A DNA stretch of 62,288 nt from Prevotella sp. Its GTDB lineage: Bacteria > Bacteroidota > Bacteroidia > Bacteroidales > Bacteroidaceae. Each line of letters begins with the position of its first letter. Positions within the stretch are counted from its first letter, which is position 1. The stretch lies in contig JAGCNO010000175.1 of NCBI GenBank assembly GCA_017645905.1, positions 1 to 62,288 of the forward strand, read 5' to 3'. Shown piece by piece: positions 46,812-55,500 of the stretch. The position numbers and the translations under genes are program-made. The notes beneath the pieces were generated by a model. It did no database searches and was not told the origin of the DNA. It saw nothing but the letters and a program-made list of their open reading frames with translations.

Positions 46812-48314
46812 CTATCCCTGATGCTGCGGGCGGAGCAGGTCGTTGACGGTCTTCACGGGGTTGAAGGTGCCGAGAGGCACTTCTACGAAGACGGTTGACC
46901 AGTCGCTCATGGCTCCGTTCCAGAGGCCGGGCAGTTCGAGGGCCTTCAGCTCCTTGCCGCCCTTCGATTTCGAGGAGATGAAACCCGTGGTCTTGTCGAC
47001 GAACTCGGGCAGGTAGTAGGGATTGCCGAGATAGTCCTTCACGGCGCAGACGAGGTCTACGGGATTGAAGTGAGTGCCCTGGGTGAACATCTTCATGTAT
47101 TCCTCGTTGTTGGTGTCAATCTGAGAGCTTTCGAGAATCTGAAGCGAGACGGTGCCGTCCTGATTGTAGGTGAGGAAGGGGCCTCCGCCAGGCTCGCCCA
47201 TGTTCTTTACCACACCACAGACGCGCATGGGACGGTCCAGCTTGCAACGCAGATAGCCAGCGTCAACCACATTGTCCTTCGGGTCTACGCACAGGCAGTC
47301 CTTTACAAACTGTGCTATCTCCTTCAGCTGGGCATCGGTGGCTCCGTGGTCGAGAATGCGGAGATAGTCGAAGGCCTTCTGCTGGAGGGTGACGAGCACG
47401 CCGGCGATGACCTGCTTCCACTCTACGGTCTCGGGCTTCAGGCGGTCGGGCACCACATTGTCGATGTTCTTGATGAATACCACGTCGGCCTCTATCTCGT
47501 TGAGGTTCTCAATGAGAGCGCCGTGACCTCCAGGACGGAAGAGCAACGAGCCGTCGTCCTCGCGGAAGGGCGTGTTGTCCGTGTTGGCGGCGAGGGTGTC
47601 GGTAGAGGGCTTCTGCTCGGAGAAGGTAATGTCGTACTTGATGCCGTACTTCTGTGCGAAGCCGTCGGCTTTCTCTGCCACCTTCTGCTTGAAGAACTCC
47701 AGATGGTCGTGCGAGACGGTGAAATGTACATGCGCCTCACCATTGCTGGCGGCATAGAGTGCTCCCTCGACGAGGTGCTCCTCCATGGGCGTGCGGGCAC
47801 CTTCGGGGTATTTGTGGAAGAGGAGCATGCCCTTGGGTAGCTGACCGTAGTTCAGGCCTTCCTTCTTCAGCATGTTGGCAGCAACGGCCTTGTAGTTGCC
47901 TTCGGCCATCAGGGCCTTGATGCCCTTGCCCTCGTTCTTCAGGCATACGGCATCGAGAGCGTCATAGAAGGCAAAGTGCTCTATCTCGTCGAAATATTTC
48001 TTCTCGAAGTCGGTGGTAGGCACATCATAGGGGGCATCTACGAAAGCGAACATGTTCTTGAACATACGGCTGGCGGCACCGCTGGCAGGAACGAACTTCA
48101 CGATGCGATGTCCTGCTGCCTTATACTGCTCCCAGGCGCTGATGTACTGCTTACGCTCTTCCTCTGTGGGGGCTACAATGCCACGTCCCACGGCTGCTGC
48201 GGCTTCGAGCTTCAAGAAGGGGAAGCCGGTCTCAAACTGGTGTAACTGGGTCTTGATTTGCTCCTCGCTAATACCACGCTGGGCAATCTGCTTTAGGTCT
48301 TTTTCCTGTAACAT
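46812..48314 (-). CDS. DUF4301 family protein
   Basis: 500 residues, close to the family length. Recognised by 'RIVKFVPASGAASRMFKNMFAF', a loop that resembles the nucleotide-binding start of nucleotidyltransferases, and by 'FRPGGHGALIENLNEIEADVVFIKNIDNV', which resembles sugar-nucleotide transferases. The family is common in Bacteroidetes and has no assigned function that I know of. Monocistronic by position, with a -7 box at 48351-48358 and a terminator after. Confidence 0.88.
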   Translation of the reverse strand: MLQEKDLKQIAQRGISEEQIKTQLHQFETGFPFLKLEAAAAVGRGIVAPTEEERKQYISAWEQYKAAGHRIVKFVPASGAASRMFKNMFAFVDAPYDVPTTDFEKKYFDEIEHFAFYDALDAVCLKNEGKGIKALMAEGNYKAVAANMLKKEGLNYGQLPKGMLLFHKYPEGARTPMEEHLVEGALYAASNGEAHVHFTVSHDHLEFFKQKVAEKADGFAQKYGIKYDITFSEQKPSTDTLAANTDNTPFREDDGSLLFRPGGHGALIENLNEIEADVVFIKNIDNVVPDRLKPETVEWKQVIAGVLVTLQQKAFDYLRILDHGATDAQLKEIAQFVKDCLCVDPKDNVVDAGYLRCKLDRPMRVCGVVKNMGEPGGGPFLTYNQDGTVSLQILESSQIDTNNEEYMKMFTQGTHFNPVDLVCAVKDYLGNPYYLPEFVDKTTGFISSKSKGGKELKALELPGLWNGAMSDWSTVFVEVPLGTFNPVKTVNDLLRPQHQG

Positions 48315-48350
48315 AGCTTATTATCTTTAAGGTTTAACTTATTTTGATGA

Positions 48351-48358
48351 CAAAGGTA
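48351..48358 (-). promoter_or_regulatory. -7 box for the DUF4301 gene
   Basis: TACCTTTG on the minus strand, 37 nt before the ATG; -33 box unclear. A heptamer run (GTCTAAG and relatives, 48400-48434) sits between this and the next gene's stop. Confidence 0.55.
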
Positions 48359-48426
48359 CTATTTTTTGTAGATATAACCATAATAAAAGTTGTTAAAAGT
48401 GAGGTCGGAGGTCAAAGGTCTAAGGT

Positions 48427-49071
48427 CTAAGGTCGTTCAAAGTGCTGATAGTCTTTCAAGGAGTTCCAGTTGCCTCCCCATAGGAATCCGTACTCCATAA
48501 ACAGGCGGTAGCAGAGGTCGCCGCGTTTCAGCTTGTAGGGCGATGTCTTGCTACGATCGGCATAGCGTGTGCCGGCAGCAGGCTGGACGATGGTCTTGGC
48601 GCCTTTCTTCCTGACGCAGGGATTGTAGAGCGGGTTGATGTCTACGGCCATTCCTAAGGCGTGCTTGGACAGCCGTTTGCTGCCCGCCACCTTTCGGAAA
48701 CAGAAGCAGGAGGTGTTGTTCGCCGTCATAGAGCGCTCGTCGTCAGCATCATAGTCGTCGATGAGCGTCATGCGCTCTATGGGGTAGCGGGCTTCGTAGA
48801 GACGGCGGAAGATGTTGAGCAGGTCGGACGCGATGGCTTTGTTGCACACCATCTGCCCTTGCTTCGTATGTCCTTCGGCATCGCAATGGAGCACGCTGAG
48901 AAGGCGCAGGTCACTTCGTGCTACCGTGCATCCCTCAGGATAGCTCTTGCCCATCATCCGGCTGAACACCTCGTTGCTGAGGGTATCGATGCGGAAAGCA
49001 TCCGGCACCTGACCGCTGACCGTAAGGCAGCAAGCGAGAAGAAAGAGAAGCAGGGAAATGTGATGTCTCAT
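48427..49071 (-). CDS. Secreted M15-family peptidase
   Basis: 214 residues with a signal peptide (ending near CLTVSG). The zinc ligands of M15 peptidases are seen: His and Asp in SKHALGMAVDINPLYNP, and the C-terminal His in DYQHFERP. 'WGGNWNSLKDYQHFE' matches the M15C/VanY-like end. It probably trims peptidoglycan peptides (D-Ala-D-Ala or L-Ala-D-Glu type). A -7 box TACCTTTG lies 26 nt before the start. The stop overlaps a heptamer run. Confidence 0.9.
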   Translation of the reverse strand: MRHHISLLLFLLACCLTVSGQVPDAFRIDTLSNEVFSRMMGKSYPEGCTVARSDLRLLSVLHCDAEGHTKQGQMVCNKAIASDLLNIFRRLYEARYPIERMTLIDDYDADDERSMTANNTSCFCFRKVAGSKRLSKHALGMAVDINPLYNPCVRKKGAKTIVQPAAGTRYADRSKTSPYKLKRGDLCYRLFMEYGFLWGGNWNSLKDYQHFERP

Positions 49072-49096
49072 ATATATTATTTAGGTGTAGTGAGGG

Positions 49097-49104
49097 CAAA
49101 GGTA
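49097..49104 (-). promoter_or_regulatory. -7 box for the M15 peptidase gene
   Basis: TACCTTTG on the minus strand; no clear -33 box. Confidence 0.5.
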
Positions 49105-49174
49105 TGAAGATTATTCCGAAAAGAAGGCATCGACGGTTCTTTTTTAATGTATTTTCAAAAAAAAGAGGGAAAAA

Positions 49175-49206
49175 TTTGCGGGGTAAAGAAAAAATAGTTA
49201 CCTTTG
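49175..49206 (+). promoter_or_regulatory. Promoter of the tRNA pair
   Basis: TTTG (49175-49178), 20 nt, TACCTTTG (49199-49206), about 20 nt before the first tRNA. Confidence 0.82.
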
Positions 49207-49226
49207 CAGCCGCAAATGAAAGGAAG

Positions 49227-49302
<76 letters not shown>

Positions 49303-49345
49303 ATAAGAGGAACTCCAGCGTTCCTTTTTTTAGCTTGATAGCAAG

Positions 49346-49418
49346 GCGGAATTAGCTCAGTTGGTAGAGCATTGGCTTCCCAAGCCGAGGGTCGCGGGTT
49401 CGAGTCCCGTATTCCGCT
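49346..49418 (+). tRNA. tRNA-Gly (anticodon CCC)
   Basis: Acceptor GCGGAAT/ATTCCGC, anticodon loop TTCCCAA with CCC, T-arm GGGTTCGAGTCCC. CCA is not encoded, unlike the upstream tRNA-Thr. It shares that transcript; spacing 43 nt. Confidence 0.93.
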
Positions 49419-49436
49419 CAAAAGCAAATAATCCCC

Positions 49437-49874
49437 ATGTTTCAGATAGACCGTTCATACATAGAGCCCATCGAGTCGTTGGAGTCTCTTCAGGGAAAGA
49501 TTTGGGATATACGTACCGACTACAAGGACGACCCTACGCTTCCCCACATAGAAAATTATGGAATTACTGAGGAACAGTTTGAGGCTTATCTCGACCGCAA
49601 GCAGCACTTTGAAGACTTCAAGGCTGCATGGAAGAAGCACCGCCTGCTCATCCTCGTGCTCACCTTTACCGTTCCCGTTGCCATCTTCAGCCTTTTGATG
49701 AGGGGCAGGGATACCGGCCTGTATGCTTACTCCACTGGCTTGCTGCTCTGCACGCTCGTCTACCTCATCTATCTGAGCATCGAGGGCTATCGTGCCCGGG
49801 AGTTCCGTAATAATCCTTGCGAGACCTTTATCAAAGCCCTGCTGTCTTGGGAGGAGAATAGAGTTAGGAGTTGA
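49437..49874 (+). CDS. Hypothetical small membrane protein
   Basis: 145 residues. A soluble, charged N-terminal 65 residues are followed by two membrane helices (LLILVLTFTVPVAIFSLLM and YAYSTGLLLCTLVYLIYLSI) and a short C-terminal tail. No family is recognised. It starts 18 nt after tRNA-Gly, so it may be read from the tRNA promoter. Its last codons (NRVRS and the stop) are made of the start of a heptamer array, so the true C-terminus may vary between strains. Confidence 0.72.
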   Translation: MFQIDRSYIEPIESLESLQGKIWDIRTDYKDDPTLPHIENYGITEEQFEAYLDRKQHFEDFKAAWKKHRLLILVLTFTVPVAIFSLLMRGRDTGLYAYSTGLLLCTLVYLIYLSIEGYRAREFRNNPCETFIKALLSWEENRVRS

Positions 49875-49953
49875 GAGTTGAGAGTTAAGAGTTGAGAGTT
49901 GAGAGTTTAGTGTTGAGAGTTAAGAGTTGAGAGTTAAGAGTTAAGAGTTAAGT
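49860..49953. repeat. Long heptamer microsatellite
   Basis: About 13 degenerate 7-bp units (GAGTTGA, GAGTTAA and close variants) from the end of the membrane protein gene to 11 nt before the flippase start. Confidence 0.88.
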
Positions 49954-49963
49954 GTTTTAAGAT

Positions 49964-51412
49964 TTGGGCACAGATAACCTGAAGGAAAGGACAGCCCGAG
50001 GCATTGCCTGGGGAGCGGTGAACAACGGCACGGTACAAGTGCTCAACCTTGTTTTCGGCATCGTGCTTGCCCGCCGCCTGTCGGAGGACGACTATGGTAT
50101 CCTTGCCTTGCTCACCATCTTTACCGCTCTTGCCGGATGCATACAGTCGGCAGGATTCTCTCAGGCGCTGGCCAATATGAAGCCGCCCACGCACCGTGAC
50201 TATAGTGCCGTGTTCTGGTTTAATACGCTGGCGGGCATCTCCTTATACATCTTATTATATATAGCCTCTCCGCTCATTGCTGCCTTTTTCCGACTGCCCG
50301 TTCTTACCGACGTGGCACGTTTCATCTTTCTTTGCATACCCATCTCTGCACTTGGCATAGTGCCCAACGCTAAGTTATGGATAGAACTGCGCAACCGTGA
50401 ACTGGCTATTGCAGCCATTGTCTCGCTGGCCTTGTCGGGCTGTGTGGGCATCTGGCTGGCCTATCATGGCTATGGCTACTGGAGTTTGGCTTGGCAACAG
50501 CTACTTTTCATATCCCTAAGCAGTCTCATCAAATGGTGCTTCACACGTTGGCGCCCACTCCTGCCTATTGATATGAGCCCCATCCGCAGCATGTTCCGAT
50601 TCTCCTCGAAGCTCTTGCTGACGAATATGCTTACCGTTACCAGCCAGAACGTGCTGACGTTCATCTTCGGCAAGCTGTTGCCCATTGGTGTCGTGGGACA
50701 GTTCAACCAGGCTAACAAGTGGAACACGATGGGCAATTCGTTCATCAGCAATACCATGCAGCAGGTGGCACAGCCTGTTCTCACGCAAGCCTCTGTAACC
50801 GACAATGATGAGGAGCCCCTCGTTCGACAGGAGCGAGTGTTCCGCAAGATGCTGCGTTTCACCGCCTTCGTCACCTTCCCCCTGATGCTTGGTCTTGCCT
50901 TGGTGGCCCGGGAGTTCATCGTGCTCACTATCACCGAGCGGTGGCTGCCCTGCGTGCCTTTGCTTCAGACACTTTGCATAGGAGGGGCTTTCCTTCCGCT
51001 TCACACGCTCTATCAGAACTTCATCATCTCCCGAGGACGTAGCGACCTTTACCTGCGCTGCATCGCCCTGATGATTGTTCTACAGATAGTCCTCACCCTC
51101 TCCCTCTCTTCTTTGGGCATTATGGCTATGGTGATAGCCTTCTCCGCCCTGAACGTTGCGTTCACCGTCTGCTGGCACATTGCCCTGAGCCGTGTGGCAC
51201 CCATATCCTTCCTCTCGGCCCTGAAGGACATCATACCGTTCTTCATCATCGCTCTTGCCGTGATGGCCGTTACCTACGTCCTGACCGCCTCTGTGGAAAA
51301 TCTTGCCATACTGCTGGCTTCGCGTATCGTCATAGCCTCAATACTCTATGTCGGCCTGATGAAACTCTTGCGTTCCAAAACCTTAGAAGAATGTATAAAG
51401 TTTCGGTTATAG
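49964..51412 (+). CDS. Wzx-like polysaccharide flippase (MOP superfamily)
   Basis: 482 residues with about 12-14 membrane helices. The N-terminus 'RGIAWGAVNNGTVQVLNLVFGIVLARRLSEDDYGI' is the typical opening of Wzx/oligosaccharide flippases. I place the start at a TTG at 49964: a stop lies two codons upstream, and the first internal Met is far inside the protein. The heptamer array ends directly before it, so the original start may have been lost. It exports lipid-linked glycan; a GT2 gene overlaps its end by 22 nt. Confidence 0.85.
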   Translation: MGTDNLKERTARGIAWGAVNNGTVQVLNLVFGIVLARRLSEDDYGILALLTIFTALAGCIQSAGFSQALANMKPPTHRDYSAVFWFNTLAGISLYILLYIASPLIAAFFRLPVLTDVARFIFLCIPISALGIVPNAKLWIELRNRELAIAAIVSLALSGCVGIWLAYHGYGYWSLAWQQLLFISLSSLIKWCFTRWRPLLPIDMSPIRSMFRFSSKLLLTNMLTVTSQNVLTFIFGKLLPIGVVGQFNQANKWNTMGNSFISNTMQQVAQPVLTQASVTDNDEEPLVRQERVFRKMLRFTAFVTFPLMLGLALVAREFIVLTITERWLPCVPLLQTLCIGGAFLPLHTLYQNFIISRGRSDLYLRCIALMIVLQIVLTLSLSSLGIMAMVIAFSALNVAFTVCWHIALSRVAPISFLSALKDIIPFFIIALAVMAVTYVLTASVENLAILLASRIVIASILYVGLMKLLRSKTLEECIKFRL

Positions 51413-52344
51413 TCCCAGTCTACGGAGTTGAACACTTCATCGGGGCCTGTGCTGAGTCGTTGTTCAGCCAGACCTATTCCGAGCTGGAGTACATCTTTGT
51501 CGACGACTGCTCTCCCGATGCCAGCGTGCCCGTGCTTCAGGAAGTGCTGTCACGCTACCCTGAACGACAGTCCCAGGTACGTATCATCCATAATAGCGAG
51601 AACCGAGGCTCCGGTGCTACCCGTTCCATAGCCCTTGCCGCAGCTACAGGCGACTTCGTGATGTATGCCGACAGCGACGACGTGCTCATGCCCGATGCCG
51701 TAGAGAAACTGGTAAAAGCCCAGCAGTCTACTGGTGCAGACATCGTCGACGGCGGCTACTGCCGGCTGCTTCCCGATGGTACGATAGGGGAGACGGTCAC
51801 TCCCTTTCACGGCAATAAGGAAACGATGATGCGGCTGCTCCTGGCACAGAACGCCATCACTCACCAGGTGTGGGCACGTCTTATCCGCCGTAGTCTGCAT
51901 ACGGAGAACGGCGTAGACTTCATTCACGGCATCAATATGGCCGAGGACTATTGCATCATGCCCCGCCTGCTCTTCTTTGCCACCCGGTCATATATCGACG
52001 ATGTGCTCTACCAATACCGTGTGAACGAAACGGGAACCTTTGCCTCCTGGCTCAACGAGCGGCACATCGGCTCCTATCTTTCCGCCAGCCGCGTGGTTGG
52101 GGAGTTCCTTCGTAAGCATGATAAAGAACATGCCTACACTTACGCTTACGAGCTGGGCATGCTCAACACCATTCACCGCGCCTTGGGCATCATCGGTATT
52201 GACGACATCTACAAGTGGTGTCCCTACCATCCTACCATTCCTCTTTTCCGCCTTTGCCGTGCCCTGTTCTGCCACCATGCCACGCGCTTCCTGCTCAGGA
52301 ATGTCTATCTCCTGCTGAAGGGGCTCTACGTGAGGTGTCACTAA
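51391..52344 (+). CDS. Family 2 glycosyltransferase
   Basis: 317 residues. GT-A fold: VSVIVPVYGVEHFI at the N-terminus, DDCSPDAS, and the metal-binding DxD region MYADSDDVLMPDA. The catalytic acidic residue is probably in MAEDYCIM. Such enzymes add a sugar to a lipid-linked glycan on the inner face of the membrane. It overlaps the flippase gene by 22 nt, so the two are translated together and probably serve the same surface glycan. The acceptor is unknown. Confidence 0.92.
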   Translation: MYKVSVIVPVYGVEHFIGACAESLFSQTYSELEYIFVDDCSPDASVPVLQEVLSRYPERQSQVRIIHNSENRGSGATRSIALAAATGDFVMYADSDDVLMPDAVEKLVKAQQSTGADIVDGGYCRLLPDGTIGETVTPFHGNKETMMRLLLAQNAITHQVWARLIRRSLHTENGVDFIHGINMAEDYCIMPRLLFFATRSYIDDVLYQYRVNETGTFASWLNERHIGSYLSASRVVGEFLRKHDKEHAYTYAYELGMLNTIHRALGIIGIDDIYKWCPYHPTIPLFRLCRALFCHHATRFLLRNVYLLLKGLYVRCH

Positions 52345-52356
52345 AGGACAGATTGG

Positions 52357-52444
52357 TCCTATAGAAAGAATGGCTTTTTCTCATAGAAAGAACTATCTTT
52401 TCTCATAGAAAGAACGGCTTATTCTCATAGAAAGAACGGCTTAA
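52357..52444 (+). repeat. 22-bp-period tandem array (4 units)
   Basis: Four units starting 13 nt after the glycosyltransferase stop. Second halves: AATGGCTTTT, AACTATCTTT, AACGGCTTAT, AACGGCTTAA. Confidence 0.9.
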
Positions 52445-52509
52445 TCTCAAAGGGTCTGTTTTTTTGATAATTAACAAGGCGTTTTTTTTCATATCTGACA
52501 AGAAAGTAT

Positions 52510-52517
52510 TAACTTTG
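52510..52517 (+). promoter_or_regulatory. -7 box for the TamB-like gene
   Basis: TAACTTTG, 38 nt before the ATG; the -33 position is T-rich (TTTC at 52487-52490, 19 nt away). Confidence 0.65.
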
Positions 52518-52555
52518 CACGCGATTAGCGACGTGAAGGCGTAGGAACGAAATCT

Positions 52556-55500
52556 ATGAAAGTGTTGAAGCGCATACTCTACTTTACGATATGGAGTCTC
52601 GTAGCCCTCCATGTTGTGGTGCTGCTGGCTGTTCAACTGCCCCCGGTGCAGACCTGGCTTGGCAGTAAGGCGGGCACAGCGCTGAGTGAGAAGCTGGGCA
52701 CGAACGTCACCGTAGGACGTGTGGAGCTGGGACTCTTCAACCGCATCATCATCAATGACGTCTGCATCCCCGACCTTCAGGGTGACACGCTGCTCCGAGC
52801 CAGCCACCTATCGGTAAAAGCTTCGCTGCTGCCGCTGCTCAAGGGGCACATAGACATCTCGTCGGCTCAGCTTTTCGGTGCCCATGTGCGGCTTTATCAA
52901 GAAGACTCTTTATCAGCACCTAACTGGCAGTTCGTCGTTGACGCCTTCTCAACGGACAACGACTCCACAGAGCCGACACCTCTCGACCTGCACATCGGCT
53001 CGGTCATCGTGCGCCACAGCAGCGTTTCCTACGACCGAGGCGATGCCTTCACCACCCCGGGACGCTTCAACCCCGCACATATTGCCATCAATGACATCAG
53101 CGCCCACATCATGCTGAAGAGCCTTACCCCTGATTCTTTGAGCATCAACCTGAAGCGTCTTTCTATGCACGAGAAGTCGGGTCTCAGTGTGGAGAACCTC
53201 AACGCCCGTATCATGGCCGGTCCCCGTGCTGCCCAGTTATACGGGCTGCAACTGCAGCTGCCCCACTCTACTTTGGCTATCGACACCTTAGAGGCCACCT
53301 ATGCCCTAATGGAGGGGACAGAATCAGACAAGCAAAATTCCCCACAGGGAAAGGCTAACACGGAGGACAATCGCCGTCACTTCTTGGAGACCCTGCGCTA
53401 CCACGCCAATTTCGACGGCATTATCACACCTGCCGACCTCACGCCGCTCATTCCCTCTGTTCACGGGAATTTACAATCCCCGCACTCTCTATCTGCTTTG
53501 CCTCCTCTCACCCTCTCTGCCTCCCTCTCCGGCACAGCAAATTCCATCACCCTGCCTGACTTGAACATCTTCACTTCTGACGGCAATCTCATCGTGAAAG
53601 CCTCGGGCATCTTGGGCCCTCAAAAGGAATGGCACCTCGACATTGAGCAGTTTGAGGCCTATGCCGACATGTTGGCCACGTTGGAAGAGGCCTTCCCCGT
53701 CATCCCCGATGAGATTTCCCGTCTCGGCAATATCCACCTCACGGCAAGGGCTAAGCAACTGCCAGGCGGTCAGGCCGACGGTCAGGCAGCCATCGCCACC
53801 ACACTGGGTGATGCCCGCCTCCTCTTTGCCATCGACAGCAACGATGAACTCTCAGGCCAGTTTGTCACCGACAGCCTTCACTTGGGTCGTCTGCTGGCCA
53901 ACGATGACCTGGGGCCTATTGCAGCTAACATTACCCTCGGCGGTACCAGGCAGCAGCTGGAAGCCGAAGCCGTCATCAGCCAACTGCACTTCAAGGGTCA
54001 CCGCTACTCTGACATTAAGGGTAACTGCACGTACAAGCCTAAGGGTGGTGACGTAGCAGTCCACCTTTACGCACCCATCATGCAGCTCCATCCCTCAGGC
54101 CTCGGCCTTACTACAGAGAGAGACGATGCCTTCTTCTCGGGCACCGTAGAGGCCGATGTCACTATCGAAGGGGACATACAGTCTATTCAAGGGCATCCGA
54201 AATCCCTGCTTGACCGTGCTCAGGGCTTTGTGCGTATCGATGATTTCACCATGCGCACCGCCACAGATTCCTCGCTTTGCCACATTGACCATCTCGAATT
54301 AGCATCAAAGAACAACGACGGCGAGCGGGAGATAATCCTCACCAGCGATATTGCTAACGGAGAGCTGTTAGGGCAGTTCGATCTTGCCTCCCTCCCCAAC
54401 AGTCTGGCCCGCTACATGGAATCAAAGCTCCCTACCCTGCCGGGTCTCACCTCCACCTCAGTTAAAGGTGATTTGCAATCCCCGCACTCCTCAAATAATT
54501 TCAACCTTAACCTCACGGTATGGGACACCCAATGGATGAAGCCGCTGCTGGGCATACCCCTCACGCTACACCAGCCCCTGCGCCTCATTGCCGCCATCGA
54601 TGATGACGACCAGACCGTCAACATGAGCGGACGTCTGCCATCATTCAACTATTCCGGCAGTCGCTACCGTGACTGCCTCGTCAGCATTACAACTCTGGGC
54701 GACTCCACCCTCTGCGATGCTACACTCACGAAGATGAACGACGACGGCGGACAACTCACCCTCGTCGCTGACATCGGTGCCGCCAACAACGACATTCTCT
54801 CCCTGCTGTCTTGGCGTACCACACCGGCCTTGGAGAGCGACATGCAGTGGGCCACGAAAGGTGTCCTCAACACTGTGACACAGCTCTACACCAATGCCAA
54901 TGGGAAACCCGAAGCAAAAATTGGCGTGCTGTCCTCGCAAGTGATGGTTGGCGACAAGCCTTGGCACATACTGCCCTGCCGACTCACCTATTCCGATAAC
55001 CGACTTGACGTAGACAGCTTCGTAGTCAGACACAATGGCCAGCACCTCAGCATCGACGGTACGGCATCATCATCACACGCCGACACGCTCATCGTCGACA
55101 TGGACGGCCTGGACATTGCCTACATTCAAGACTTGCTCGACTTCCACCCCGTAGACTTCTCCGGACTGTTGGGGGGCAAGGCAAAGGGAACTGGTGTATT
55201 CGGCAACTTCGCCGCCTGGGCTGATATTGTGGCCCGCGATTTCCGCTTCATGAACGGAAGCATGGGAACGCTGCTGGCACAAGTAAAGTGGAACGCCGAT
55301 GACAAGCAGATAGACATTGACGCCGTAGCTGACGAAGGGGGACCCCGAACTGTCATTCAGGGTTATGTCTCTCCCGTCCGTGAAGACATCGACCTGAAGA
55401 TACGTGCCGAGGGCTCGAACATAGAGTTCGTCCATACCTTTGCCGAGAGCGTCATGCGCAATATCTCAGGCTCAGCCTACGGAGAACTGGAACTTGCAGG

